Part shown: positions 12,026 to 26,600 of the stretch, piece after piece
Position numbering within the stretch: the first letter of the stretch is position 1
Layout: each line of letters starts with the position of its first letter
From: Paragordius varius
Taxonomy: Eukaryota > Nematomorpha
Direction of reading: 5' to 3'
NCBI GenBank assembly: GCA_964247055.1
Contig: OZ176056.1
Coordinates: forward strand, 744,001-808,000
DNA length: 64,000 nt
Translations under genes and position numbers: made by a program
Notes under the pieces: model-generated
Database searches by the model: none
Told to the model about the DNA's origin: nothing
What the model saw: the letters and a program-made list of their open reading frames with translations, nothing else

Positions 12026-12578
12026 GGGGCTTTTTGAATCAAAAAATCGGCGGGCCGCATTTGAAGTATAGCTAAATATAGCATTTACAGTTCAAATTCA
12101 CCCTTGCATAATATAAATTCACCCTCGAAGAATTGAAATTCACCCTAAAATAAATGATGTGTTTTTTAAGATTAAAAATTATCTTTTTATAATATTTTAA
12201 AATATCGAATTCCGTTTATAATTAATATAATGCTGAAAAATAATCTATGTCATAAAAATATGTTTCATATCAATGATGAATTATATCATTCCGAAAACAC
12301 ATAATTTATTTTTAGGGTGAATTGAATTGTTTAGGGTGAAATTGAGTGGTTCGAGGGGGAATTTGAATTGCTCAAGGGTAAATTTGAATTATAAATGGTA
12401 TATATTATTATTCAGACATAAAAAATTTTTTTAAACAAATATATCTATTTCAAGTTTGTTGCCAGAGAAGGTAATTCAGAAAATATTTTAAGTATTAATT
12501 TTATATTCATAAGAGTATTTTTTAAAGATGTATTTCCAAATTTTTTGCGGCCCGTGGGTCGGACACCCCTGCCTCAAA
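12026..12578. mobile_element. hAT-like non-autonomous element, decayed
   Basis: The right end, read inward on minus, is CAGGGGTGTCCGACCCAC followed by GGGCCGCAAAAAATTTGG. This pattern of CAGGGGTGTC plus a GGCCCGC motif is typical of animal hAT termini. The left end keeps only GGCGGGCCGCATTTG. Related right-type ends occur near 48873, 53453 and 59850. Another element (12078-12403) is nested inside. Confidence 0.45.
12078..12403. mobile_element. MITE with ends made of ~21-bp tandem repeats (copy 1)
   Basis: Each end consists of several tandem ~21-bp units around AATTCACCCTTGAACAATTC; the right end carries the units inverted (GGGTGAATTGAATTGTTTAG and similar). The middle matches the element at 54452-54763 (same order of ATGATGAA / ACACATAATTTATTTTTAGG motifs). 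It is nested in the hAT-like element. Confidence 0.65.
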
Positions 12579-13170
12579 CCAATTAAAAATTTCTACATTT
12601 AAATAATCTAAAAAATATTACTTATTGCGTATTCAGTAACTGACACGTTGGGTATTTTAGTGAGATTCTTCAAAATAAAAATTTTGAATTAGCCAATTGA
12701 TAATTGCATAATAAAAATAAGTATGGTAACGAAAAAGGGATAATATTTAATTATAACTTGAATATTTTCTGAAATTCCTAATAATAATTAATATATAGAT
12801 TTATATATAAATTATTATAGATAGAAACAGCATTGTTTTTGTACCGCGGTATAAAAAATTTATTTCTCTTCTGTTTAAAAAATTATCTTAGGTATATCAG
12901 TAAGAGAATTATTTTAACTTCTATGATGTCGGGTGATATATTTTTTCCATAAAAATGGTATTATAAAAATATGGAATCGAGATTTGACAATGACTTAAAA
13001 AACCAAGTGTATCAACAGTAAAAGTAAAACCGATATGGCATTTAAAATGAAACCATAAAAGTTTCAAAAAATATGTGTAGCAGCCAAAACAAAAAATTGA
13101 TTTAAAACCAGTTATAAAAAATAATTTTAATATCAACTATTGCATGCATATTTAAATATTTTTGAAAAAA

Positions 13171-13223
<53 letters not shown>

Positions 13224-15119
13224 TATACTTTGTTCAATGTCCGTTTTGGATTGATTAGTATTAGGTGAATAATTGTCATCCTTGATCTCAATAACTAATT
13301 TAACATGTTAATAAATATCCATATGTGATAAATATCAATTGACTTTTGTTAAAATATTTTTTTATTAAATTATATTTATATTAATTAATCATAAATATTA
13401 ATATTCTGAAGTATTTTAATAGATCAAAATCAGGTAAAAATATAATAATATGTAAGTGTATATATATCTTTACCGAATACAATTTGTTTACGATACACTA
13501 TATGATATATAATAAATTTCGTATAGCATTACTCAATATATAAAAACCGATCTATTGGCTTTGTAATGCAGATAATTATAAATTTTCAGCAATATTAAAA
13601 AAAAATATACCATTAGCTCATCCAATTTATTCTTGAAACTTTAAATTTACCTTCAAGTATTTTAAAACTCTAAAAATTATGTGTTTTTGAATATCTTAAA
13701 TTACGTATATTTATCTATAATAAAAATTTTATAATTTTCACAATACAGAATAAAATGCCATGGCATTTAACCAAACAATAAATAAGTTCAAAATTCTCAA
13801 GGTAAAGAGGTGTCTTATAATATAAACTAAACCTATCGATTGACTTTTAATATAAATAATACAATGATATCTTGAAAAATTTCAGATCTTTTGCAGTTAA
13901 AATAAAGTAAATAAAACGAATTTTCTATCAAATACCTAATTATAGGTTAGTCACTAAGGTTAATTATTGCGTTATTATATATTCTAAAGAAATATTAAAC
14001 CGACAAGCCTAAAATAAAATGCTAAAATATAAGAATGCCACAGATCATACTGATGATGAATCGTTTATATAATGATCGATTTTACATATCCATTTAGTCA
14101 TATTTGTTTAGCATTATAATATCAAATTTATATATTGTTGGCATTTTATAGAAACTCAAAATTTAGAAAATTACTGCATAGCTAAAGTCTAAAAAGGTTA
14201 TTGGACGGATCTGAAGTAGAGTATTATTATTGTTAAAGGTAACTAATAAATGACTGATTGTTTTTAAATCTATTTACTAACATTGACGAATCCTTACTCT
14301 ATCTAATCAGAACACCATATCACTCGAAATATAAGTTTTAGTGAAAATCTAAAGAATTTGTAAATTATTTTAAAATTAAAAATTGACATAATTTGCTATT
14401 TAAAGCAGTCAAAAAGTTTTCCTAAAACCACAAATTGGCTCAAATTACCTGTCGTTTGAGTTAGTAGAATACATGCTATAAAACTATAACTTAATGTTCG
14501 CATAATGGCATTCATCATCGGAATATTTAATAAAATACTATTTAAAAAAATATTTGGATATTCACGTTAAAAAACATTTTATAAGGTCAGATATACATAG
14601 TACAAGGTACGCTCCACTACAATGTAATATATAAACAAGTTAACAAACATTCTTACTTAAAAGTTATAACAGCCTAAGAACAAAGTTGAATTGCGTTTAA
14701 GATTCAAAAATATTTTGCAATAATACTTTGTGAACAATTTTAATTATTAAGGGATTTGTAAATCCATGCCAAATACAAGTATTTAAGCAACAATATAAGT
14801 TTTTTAGAATGAATAAATGTATAATTTGAAGCAAAAAACATCTTTTTTCACATTATTTCAGGTTAAGTATATATCTATATATACTTATTCCTGTAATATT
14901 TTAATTTTTTAGGCCATTTGTTATTTAAGTTTCGCTAATTATGGAACTTTCCAAAAAGGATGGATTAATTTATAATTGATTCCTTTAAATTGAAGGCAGT
15001 CAGCTCAGCTCAAAAAAATCGTCAAATATTTTTGATAGAGTTAAAACGCAAGACCATTACAGCCACCATATAATTAATTACATATTGCAATAAATATTGG
15101 GAAGAAGTAAAAAGTTGAA
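12579..15119. other. AT-rich intergenic sequence
   Basis: No gene recognised. It contains a (TA)n tract at 13172-13221. The 71-residue frame at 12921-13136 has no recognisable feature. Confidence 0.55.
13172..13221. repeat. (TA)n microsatellite
   Basis: About 50 bp of alternating A/T. Confidence 0.95.
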
Positions 15120-15321
15120 TCTATATATTAATAAAAATGGAAAATGCTGGCTTTGTTATCTGTTTCCGGAAAACCGGTGGACCCATTCAAATCCAAATGT
15201 CGAAAAAATAAAATCATTAATGAATGCCCCGACAATAGCTTCGCCCTTTTTTTGAATTAGGCCCCCAGTTCGGGCCCACCCCGTGTGAAAAATGGTTTAT
15301 TTTTGATAACAGAAGTCCACG
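15120..15321 (+). mobile_element. Helitron 5'-end fragment
   Basis: Starts TCTATATATTAATAAAAATG after an A and follows the family through the GGGCCCACCCCGTGTGAAAAA module. It stops being alignable right after AACAGAAGTCCAC, so only about 200 bp of the 5' part remain. Confidence 0.75.
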
Positions 15322-15534
15322 CATCACTTAGATTCATAAAGAAATATTATTTAAAAACGATAATATTTACATGACTTGGCATCCTGAGTCTGATGTTTTG
15401 CGTTCCTGGTATTTTTATATATGATGGTTAGTAACAACCCGCCCTCCCTAACCACCGCCAATTCATTAATATTAACGTTCATTTTTCCAGGTTTTAATTA
15501 AATAACTTTTTCAGAACATGTATTAATCAGAAAA

Positions 15535-15919
15535 TCATGTTTTAAAATTTCGTTTTCTCGATTTTGCATAAGCAAATTTTCTAATTATATCTTTTTTATC
15601 CTTTTGATCCGCCATCTCCGCTTCAATTGCTAGTAACGATATATAGTTTAACCTTTTTTCAGCAATCGTGCTTCTAATATAATTTTTAATTATTTTTAAC
15701 TTTGAGTATGAACGTTTCGCTGAAGCAACCGTAACTGGTAAAGTCAAAAACAATAATGCTGTTATAACTTCATCATAACTGGCTAAAACTGTTAAGGTAA
15801 TAAGCTCTAAGTTGCCTGGCATTGTTAATTTGAGCGATCTTATCCTTTAGCGAATTAGAAACTGACAGTATTTGAATCAAAAAATATTCACTTAAATCGT
15901 TTGGATAATTTATCATTTT
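15535..15919 (-). pseudogene. hAT transposase C-terminal fragment, decayed
   Basis: The minus-strand frame at 15535-15822 encodes 95 residues with the hallmark of the hAT C-terminal dimerisation domain: LTLPVTVASAKRSYSKL followed by KIIKNYIRSTIAEKRL and LLAIE. Intact family members read LPVTVASAERSFSKLK here. Continuing upstream, 15823-15919 in a different frame reads YPNDLSEYFLIQIL, which fits the segment that precedes this domain, so at least one frameshift separates the two parts. The rest of the transposase (DDE core, BED finger) is not seen. The fragment is 200 bp from a Helitron piece, in a region of old insertions. The fragment is too small and broken to be active. Plain DNA transposon relic. 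Confidence 0.8.
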
Positions 15920-17010
15920 TAGCTGGATTGATTACTTCACTCATTTTAGTTACTTTTCTCTTTATTCTTTGCCAGTATATTTAGAATCAGGTAAACATTA
16001 TTTACATATTAAAATAAAAAAATGTAATAATTTTGAGCCCACAAAATAGAAAGGGGAGTCTAATTTAATATAAATTATAAAAAAAGAGCCCCTATTTTAA
16101 AACTTTTTCTTAAAATAAATTTTTTTAATGTCATAGGTATTCGATATTTTGTCGCGCAATCTCGCTATTTTGATTTAATTTAGAGGAACCATTCATTTTA
16201 GGACCCGTCCGTTTTTCGCAATCCAATGGTAAGACCTAAAACGAAAGCAACATAGGATTCTTATCATTTCTTACTATATATAATTAGGTATTTTTTCATA
16301 CTACCCGCCGATTTTGTGCACATTTAAATTTTTATTCACGATTTTACAATAAAAATTATTTTCAAAAATTAAAAGACATTTAAAAAGATAACCAACTCTT
16401 TTAAAACTAGATAGTTCCTAAATAAACTAAAATAAATCTTTAAGTATATAATATGATAGTGTCATCACTTAAATCAATATACCTTACTTTGCAAAACAAA
16501 ACGGTGATAACATTTGGTTAAGACATATGGTACTCTTCTATAAAACTTATATGTTTTAGTTTTAACGTTTTGTCTACTGTATAATTTTAATTTTTAAAAA
16601 TTTATTTATTTTTGAAATAAATCTTACCAAGAACATTTAATTTGGTAAAAAAATTGAAGGTAGTATACAGAATCGCTGCGTCTGTATTAAATGATAAATT
16701 ATATTATAAAAAAACCACACAATATCTGAATATTATATACGATTAAAATTATTTATTTTTTATTTTGTAAGGTGTTATGACCCCATATTTGGGGTTATAT
16801 ATGTATTATTTAATAAAACATTAATAAATATTGGATATCAAAATAAATGTAATGGCTGCAAGTCTTTTGTAGTTTGTTTCGAGAGGTGGAGAATAAGATA
16901 TGTGACAAAAATAAGAGTGAGAAAGGCAAATTGAATAGTATGAAAAATGTGGTAATGCTATTAAGATGTTTTTGATGTATCGATAAAAAACCTTCTGGCC
17001 TAGTCTTTTA
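15920..17010. other. AT-rich sequence between the hAT relic and the satellite
   Basis: No gene recognised. A motif like one end of the CAGTAAAAATTG MITE family (AACGTTTTGTC..GTATAATTTTAATTTTT) is seen near 16565-16600. The last ~150 bp before the satellite show no resemblance to the monomer. Confidence 0.5.
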
Positions 17011-20000
17011 TATCCACTCGTCATCGAAGCCCGCGATTCAGTAACAAGATAGATGGTGTTTTAGTTGTTAACGTGTTGAGAATTGATTGAAAACAGATTT
17101 CGCCGGACAGTTTATTGTAAGACTTGGCTAACTTGAGTTTACCGTAAAGGACTAAACAGATTTAAGTATTATTGTGTACATCCACTCATCACCGAAGCCC
17201 CAATTCAGTAACAAGATAGATGGTGTTTTAGTTGTTAACGAGTTGAGAATTGATTGAAAATAGATTTTGCCGGACGGTTGATTGTAAGATTTGGCTAACT
17301 TCATACTGTAAAGGACTAAATAGATTAGTTATTTTTGCATCCACTCATCACCGAAGCCCCAATTCAGTAACAAGATAGACGGAGTTTTAGTTGTTAACGT
17401 GTTGAGAATTGATTGAAAACAGATTTTGACGGATGGTTTATTGTAAGATTTGGCTAACTTCATTTTACTGTAAAGGACTAAATAGATTAGTTATTTTTGC
17501 ATCCACTCATCACCGAAGCCGCCATTCAGTAACAAGATAGATGGTGTTTTGGTTGTTAACGAGTTGAGAATTGATTGAAAACAGATTTTGCCGGACGGTT
17601 GATTGTAAGACTTGGCTAACTTGAGTTTACTGTAAAGGACTAAACAGATTAAGGTATTATTGTGTACATCCACTCATCACCGAAGCCCCAATTCAGTAAC
17701 AAGATAGACGGTGTTTTGGTTGTTAACGAGTTAAGAATTGATTGAAAACAGATTTTGCCGGACGGTTTATTGTAAGATTTGGCTAACTTGAGTTTACTGT
17801 AAAGGACTAAACAGATTAAGGTATTATTGTGTACATCCACTCATCACCGAAGCCCCAATTCAGTAACAAGATAGACGGTGTTTTGGTTGTTAACGAGTTG
17901 AGAATTGATTGAAAACAGATTTTGCCGGACGGTTTATTGTAAGACTTGGCTAACTTGAGTTTACTGTAAAGGACTAAACAGATTAAGGTATTATTGTGTA
18001 CATCCACTCATCACCGAAGCCCCAATTCAGTAACAAGATAGACGGTGTTTTGGTTGTTAACGAGTTGAGAATTGATTGAAAACAGATTTTGCCGGACGGT
18101 TTATTGTAAAGACTTGGTTAACTTGAGTTTACTGTAAAGGACAAAACAGATTAAAGTATTATTGTGTACATCCACTCATCACCGAAGCCCCAATTCAGTA
18201 ACAAGATAGACGGTGTTTTGGTTGTTAACGAGTTGAGAATTGATTGAAAACAGATTTTGCCGGACGGTTTATTGTAAGATTTGGCTAACTTGAGTTTACT
18301 GTAAATGACTAAACAGATTAAAGTATTATTGTGTACATCCACTCATCACCGAAGCCCCAATTCAGTAACAAGATAGACGGTGTTTTGGTTGTTAACGAGT
18401 TGAGAATTGATTGAAAACAGATTTTGCCGGACGGTGTATTGTAAGATTTGGCTAACTTGAGTTTACTGTAAAGGACTAAACAGATTAAGGTATTATTGTG
18501 TACATCCACTCATCACCGAAGCCCCAATTCAGTAACAAGATAGACGGTGTTTTGGTTGTTAACGAGTTGAGAATTGATTGAAAACAGATTTTGCCGGACG
18601 GTTTATTGTAAAGACTTGGTTAACTTGAGTTTACTGTAAAGGACAAAACAGATTAAAGTATTATTGTGTACATCCACTCATCACCGAAGCCCCAATTCAG
18701 TAACAAGATAGACGGTGTTTTGGTTGTTAACGAGTTGAGAATTGATTGAAAACAGATTTTGCCGGACGGTTTATTGTAAGATTTGGCTAACTTGAGTTTA
18801 CTGTAAAGGACTAAACAGATTAAAGTATTATTGTGTACATCCACTCATCACCGAAGCCCCAATTCAGTAACAAGATAGACGGTGTTTTGGTTGTTAACGA
18901 GTTGAGAATTGATTGAAAACAGATTTTGCCGGACGGTTTATTGTAAGATTTGGCTAACTTGAGTTTACTGTAAAGGACTAAACAGATTAAGGTATTATTG
19001 TGTACATCCACTCATCACCGAAGCCCCAATTCAGTAACAAGATAGACGGTGTTTTGGTTGTTAACGAGTTGAGAATTGATTGAAAACATTTGTCGGACGG
19101 TTTACTGTAAGATTTGGCTAACTTGAGTTTATTGTAAAGGACTACACAGATTAAGGTATTATTGTGTACATCCACTCATCACCGAAGCCTAAATTCAGTA
19201 ACAAGATAGACGGTGTTTTGGTTGTTAACGAGTTGAGAATCGATTGAAAACAGATTTTGCCGGACGGTGTATTGTAAGATTTGGCTAACTTGAGTTTACT
19301 GTAAAGGACTAAACAGATTAAGGTATTATTGTGTACATCCACTCATCACCGAAGCCCCAATTCAGTAACAAGATAGACGGTGTTTTGGTTGTTAACGAGT
19401 TGAGAATTGATTGAAAACAGATTTTGCCGGACGGTTTATTGTAAGATTTGGCTAACTTGAGTTTACTGTAAAGGACTAAACAGATTAAGGTATTATTTTG
19501 TACATCCACTCATCACCGAAGCCCCAATTCAGTAACAAGATAGACGGTGTTTTGGTTGTTAACGAGTTGAGAATTGATTGAAAACAGATTTTGCCGGACG
19601 GTTTATTGTAAGATTTGGCTAACTTGAGTTTACTGTAAAGGACTAAACAGATTAAAGTATTATTGTGTACATCCACTCATCACCGAAGCCCCAATTCAGT
19701 AACAAGATAGACGGTGTTTTGGTTGTTAACGAGTTGAGAATCGATTGAAAACAGATTTTGCCGGACGGTGTATTGTAAGATTTGGCTAACTTGAGTTTAC
19801 TGTAAAGGACTAAACAGATTAAGGTATTATTGTGTACATCCACTCATCACCGAAGCCCCAATTCAGTAACAAGATAGACGGTGTTTTGGTTGTTAACGAG
19901 TTGAGAATTGATTGAAAACAGATTTTGCCGGACGGTTTATTGTAAGATTTGGCTAACTTGAGTTTACTGTAAAGGACTAAACAGATTAAGGTATTATTTT

Positions 20001-20699
20001 GTACATCCACTCATCACCGAAGCCCCAATTCAGTAACAAGATAGACGGTGTTTTGGTTGTTAACGAGTTGAGAATTGATTGAAAACAGATTTTGCCGGAC
20101 GGTTTATTGTAAGATTTGGCTAACTTGAGTTTATTGTAAAAGACTAAACAGATTAAGGTATTATTGTGTACATCCCCTCATCACCGAAGCCCCAATTCAG
20201 TAACAAGATAGACGGTGTTTTGGTTGTTAACGAGTTGAGAATTGATTGAAAACAGATTTTGCCGGACGGTTTATTGTAAGATTTGGCTAACTTGAGTTTA
20301 CTGTAAAGGACTAAACAGATTAAGGTATTATTGTGTACATCCACTCATCACCGAAGCCCCAATTCAGTAACAAGATAGACGGTATTTTGGTTGTTAACGA
20401 GTTGAGAATTGATTGAAAACAGATTTTGCCGAACGGTTTATTGTAAGACTTGGCTAACTTGAGTTTACTGTAAAGGACTAAACAGATTAAGGTATTATTG
20501 TGTACATCCACTCATCACCGAAGCCCCAATTCAGTAACAAGATAGACGGTGTTTTGGTTGTTAACGAGTTGAGAATTGATTGAAAACAGATTTTGCCGGA
20601 CGGTTTATTGTAAGACTTGGCTAACTTGAGTTTACTGTAAAGGACTAAACAGATTAAGGTATTATTGTGGACATCCACTCATCACCGAAGCCCCAATTC

Positions 20700-23600
20700 A
20701 GTAACAAGATAGACGGTGTTTTGGTTGTTAACGAGTTGAGAATTGATTGAAAACAGATTTTGCCGGACGGTTTATTGTAAGATTTGGCTAACTTGAGTTT
20801 ACTGTAAAGGACTAAACAGATTAAGGTATTATTGTGTACATCCACTCATCACCGAAGCCCCAATTCAGTAACAAGATAGACGGTGTTTTGGTTGTTAACG
20901 AGTTGAGAATTGATTGAAAACAGATTTTGCCGGACGGTTTATTGTAAGACTTGGCTAACTTGAGTTTACTGTAAAGGACTAAACAGATTAAGGTATTATT
21001 GTGTACATCCACTCATCACCGAAGCCCCAATTCAGTAACAAGATAGACGGTGTTTTGGTTGTTAACGAGTTGAGAATTGATTGAAAACAGATTTTGCCGG
21101 ACGGTTTATTGTAAAGACTTGGTTAACTTGAGTTTACTGTAAAGGACAAAACAGATTAAAGTATTATTGTGTACATCCACTCATCACCGAAGCCCCAATT
21201 CAGTAACAAGATAGACGGTGTTTTGGTTGTTAACGAGTTGAGAATTGATTGAAAACAGATTTTGCCGGACGGTTTATTGTAAGATTTGGCTAACTTGAGT
21301 TTACTGTAAAGGACTAAACAGATTAAAGTATTATTGTGTACATCCACTCATCACCGAAGCCCCAATTCAGTAACAAGATAGACGGTGTTTTGGTTGTTAA
21401 CGAGTTGAGAATTGATTGAAAACAGATTTTGCCGGACGGTTTATTGTAAGATTTGGCTAACTTGAGTTTACTGTAAAGGACTAAACAGATTAAGGTATTA
21501 TTGTGTACATCCACTCATCACCGAAGCCCCAATTCAGTAACAAGATAGACGGTGTTTTGGTTGTTAACGAGTTGAGAATTGATTGAAAACATTTGTCGGA
21601 CGGTTTACTGTAAGATTTGGCTAACTTGAGTTTATTGTAAAGGACTACACAGATTAAGGTATTATTGTGTACATCCACTCATCACCGAAGCCCCAATTCA
21701 GTAACAAGATAGACGGTGTTTTGGTTGTTAACGAGTTGAGAATTGATTGAAAACAGATTTTGCCGGACGGTTTATTGTAAGATTTGGCTAACTTGAGTTT
21801 ACTGTAAAGGACTAAACAGATTAAGGTATTATTGTGTACATCCACTCATCAGCGAAGCCCCAATTCAGTAACAAGATAGACGGTGTTTTGGTTGTTAACG
21901 AGTTGAGAATTGATTGAAAACAGATTTTGCCGGACGGTTTATTGTAAGACTTGGCTAACTTGAGTTTACTGTAAAGGACTAAACAGATTAAGGTATTATT
22001 GTGTACATCCACTCATCACCGAAGCCCCAATTCAGTAACAAGATAGACGGTGTTTTGGTTGTTAACGAGTTGAGAATCGATTGAAAACAGATTTTGCCGG
22101 ACGGTTTATTGTAAGATTTGGCTAACTTGAGTTTACTGTAAAGGACTAAACAGATTAAAGTATTATTGTGTACATCCACTCATCACCGAAGCCCCAATTC
22201 AGTAACAAGATAGACGGTGTTTTGGTTGTTAACGAGTTGAGAATTGATTGAAAACAGATTTTGCCGGACGGTTTATTGTAAGATTTGGCTAACTTGAGTT
22301 TACTGTAAAGGACTAAACAGATTAAAGTATTATTGTGTACATCCACTCATCACCGAAGCCCCAATTCAGTAACAAGATAGACGGTGTTTTGGTTGTTAAC
22401 GAGTTGAGAATCGATTGAAAACAGATTTTGCCGGACGGTGTATTGTAAGATTTGGCTAACTTGAGTTTACTGTAAAGGACTAAACAGATTAAGGTATTAT
22501 TGTGTACATCCACTCATCACCGAAGCCCCAATTCAGTAACAAGATAGACGGTGTTTTGGTTGTTAACGAGTTGAGAATTGATTGAAAACAGATTTTGCCG
22601 GACGGTTTATTCTAAGATTTGGCTAACTTGAGTTTACTGTAAAGGACTAAACAGATTAAGGTATTATTTTGTACATCCACTCATCACCGAAGCCCCAATT
22701 CAGTAACAAGATAGACGGTGTTTTGGTTGTTAACGAGTTGAGAATTGATTGAAAACAGATTTTGCCGGACGGTTTATTGTAAGATTTGGCTAACTTGAGT
22801 TTATTGTAAAAGACTAAACAGATTAAGGTATTATTGTGTACATCCCCTCATCACCGAAGCCCCAATTCAGTAACAAGATAGACGGTGTTTTGGTTGTTAA
22901 CGAGTTGAGAATTGATTGAAAACAGATTTTGCCGGACGGTTTATTGTAAGATTTGGCTAACTTGAGTTTACTGTAAAGGACTAAACAGATTAAGGTATTA
23001 TTGTGTACATCCACTCATCACCGAAGCCCCAATTCAGTAACAAGATAGACGGTGTTTTGGTTGTTAACGAGTTGAGAATTGATTGAAAACAGATTTTGCC
23101 GGACGGTTTATTGTAAGACTTGGCTAACTTGAGTTTACTGTAAAGGACTAAACAGATTAAGGTATTATTGTGTACATCCACTCATCACCGAAGCCCCAAT
23201 TCAGTAACAAGATAGACGGTGTTTTGGTTGTTAACGAGTTGAGAATTGATTGAAAACAGATTTTGCCGGACGGTTTATTGTAAGACTTGGCTAACTTGAG
23301 TTTACTGTAAAGGACTAAACAGATTAAGGTATTATTGTGGACATCCACTCATCACCGAAGCCCCAATTCAGTAACAAGATAGACGGTGTTTTGGTTGTTA
23401 ACGAGTTGAGAATTGATTGAAAACAGATTTTGCCGCACGGTTTATTGTAAAGACTTGGCTAACTTGAGTTTACTGTAAAGGATTAAACAGATTAAAGTAT
23501 TACTGTGTACATCCACTCATCACCGAAGCCGCCATTCAGTAACAAGATAGATGGTGTTTTGGTTGTTAACGAGTTGAGAATTGATTGAAAACAAATTTTG

Positions 23601-26600
23601 CCGGACGGTTTATTGTAAAGACTTGGCTAACTTGAGTTTACTGTAAAGGACTAAACAGATTAAGGTATTATTGTGTACATCCACTCATCACCGAAGCCCC
23701 AATTCAGTAACAAGATAGACGGTGTTTTGGTTGTTAACGAGTTGAGAATTGATTGAAAACAGATTTTGCCGGACGGTTTATTGTAAGACTTGGCTAACTT
23801 GAGTTTACTGTAAAGGACTAAACAGATTAAGGTATTATTGTGTACATCCACTCATCACCGAAGCCCCAATTCAGTAACAAGATAGACGGTGTTTTGGTTG
23901 TTAACGAGTTGAGAATTGATTGAAAACAGATTTTGCCGGACGGTTTATTGTAAGATTTGGCTAACTTGAGTTTACTGTAAAGGACTAAACAGATTAAAGT
24001 ATTATTGTGTACATCCACTCATCACCGAAGCCCCAATTCAGTAACAAGATAGACGGTGTTTTGGTTGTTAACGAGTTGAGAATTGATTGAAAACAGATTT
24101 TGCCGGACGGTTTATTGTAAGACTTGGCTAACTTGAGTTTACTGTAAACGACTAAACAGATTAAGGTATTATTGTGTACATCCACTCATCACCGAAGCCC
24201 CAATTCAGTAACAAGATAGACGGTGTTTTGGTTGTTAACGAGTTGAGAATTGATTGAAAACAGATTTTGCCGGACGGTTTATTGTAAGATTTGGCTAACT
24301 TGAGTTTATTGTAAAAGACTAAACAGATTAAGGTATTATTGTGTACATCCACTCATCACCGAAGCCCCAATTCAGTAACAAGATAGACGGTGTTTTGGTT
24401 GTTAACGAGTTGAGAATCGATTGAAAACAGATTTTGCCGGACGGTTTATTGTAAGATTTGGCTAACTTGAGTTTACTGTAAAGGACTAAACAGATTAAAG
24501 TATTATTGTGTACATCCACTCATCACCGAAGCCCCAATTCAGTAACAAGATAGACGGTGTTTTGGTTGTTAACGAGTTGAGAATTGATTGAAAACAGATT
24601 TTGCCGGACGGTTTATTGTAAGATTTGGCTAACTTGAGTTTACTGTAAAGGACTAAACAGATTAAAGTATTATTGTGTACATCCACTCATCACCGAAGCC
24701 CCAATTCAGTAACAAGATAGACGGTGTTTTGGTTGTTAACGAGTTGAGAATCGATTGAAAACAGATTTTGCCGGACGGTGTATTGTAAGATTTGGCTAAC
24801 TTGAGTTTACTGTAAAGGACTAAACAGATTAAGGTATTATTGTGTACATCCACTCATCACCGAAGCCCCAATTCAGTAACAAGATAGACGGTGTTTTGGT
24901 TGTTAACGAGTTGAGAATTGATTGAAAACAGATTTTGCCGGACGGTTTATTCTAAGATTTGGCTAACTTGAGTTTACTGTAAAGGACTAAACAGATTAAG
25001 GTATTATTTTGTACATCCACTCATCACCGAAGCCCCAATTCAGTAACAAGATAGACGGTGTTTTGGTTGTTAACGAGTTGAGAATTGATTGAAAACAGAT
25101 TTTGCCGGACGGTTTATTGTAAGATTTGGCTAACTTGAGTTTATTGTAAAAGACTAAACAGATTAAGGTATTATTGTGTACATCCCCTCATCACCGAAGC
25201 CCCAATTCAGTAACAAGATAGACGGTGTTTTGGTTGTTAACGAGTTGAGAATTGATTGAAAACAGATTTTGCCGGACGGTTTATTGTAAGATTTGGCTAA
25301 CTTGAGTTTACTGTAAAGGACTAAACAGATTAAGGTATTATTGTGTACATCCACTCATCACCGAAGCCCCAATTCAGTAACAAGATAGACGGTATTTCGG
25401 TTGTTAACGAGTTGAGAATTGATTGAAAACAGATTTTGCCGGACGGTTTATTGTAAGACTTGGCTAACTTGAGTTTACTGTAAAGGACTAAACAGATTAA
25501 GGTATTATTGTGTACATCCACTCATCACCGAAGCCCCAATTCAGTAACAAGATAGACGGTGTTTTGGTTGTTAACGAGTTGAGAATTGATTGAAAACAGA
25601 TTTTGCCGGACGGTTTATTGTAAGACTTGGCTAACTTGAGTTTACTGTAAAGGACTAAACAGATTAAGGTATTATTGTGGACATCCACTCATCACCGAAG
25701 CCCCAATTCAGTAACAAGATAGACGGTGTTTTGGTTGTTAACGAGTTGAGAATTGATTGAAAACAGATTTTGCCGCACGGTTTATTGTAAAGACTTGGCT
25801 AACTTGAGTTTACTGTAAAGGATTAAACAGATTAAAGTATTACTGTGTACATCCACTCATCACCGAAGCCGCCATTCAGTAACAAGATAGAGGGTGTTTT
25901 GGTTGTTAACGAGTTGAGAATTGATTGAAAACAGATTTTGCCGGACGGTTTATTGTAAAGACTTGGCTAACTTGAGTTTACTGTAAAGGACTAAACAGAT
26001 TAAGGTATTATTGTGTACATCCACTCATCACCGAAGCCCCAATTCAGTAACAAGATAGACGGTGTTTTGGTTGTTAACGAGTTGAGAATTGATTGAAAAC
26101 AGATTTTGCCGGACGGTTTATTGTAAGACTTGGCTAACTTGAGTTTACTGTAAAGGACTAAACAGATTAAGGTATTATTGTGTACATCCACTCATCACCG
26201 AAGCCCCAATTCAGTAACAAGATAGACGGTGTTTTGGTTGTTAACGAGTTGAGAATTGATTGAAAACAGATTTTGCCGGACGGTTTATTGTAAGATTTGG
26301 CTAACTTGAGTTACTGTAAAGGACTAAACAGATTAAAGTATTATTGTGTACATCCACTCATCACCGAAGCCCCAATTCAGTAACAAGATAGACGGTGTTT
26401 TGGTTGTTAACGAGTTGAGAATTGATTGAAAACAGATTTTGCCGGACGGTTTATTGTAAGACTTGGCTAACTTGAGTTTACTGTAAACGACTAAACAGAT
26501 TAAGGTATTATTGTGTACATCCACTCATCACCGAAGCCCCAATTCAGTAACAAGATAGACGGTGTTTTGGTTGTTAACGAGTTGAGAATTGATTGAAAAC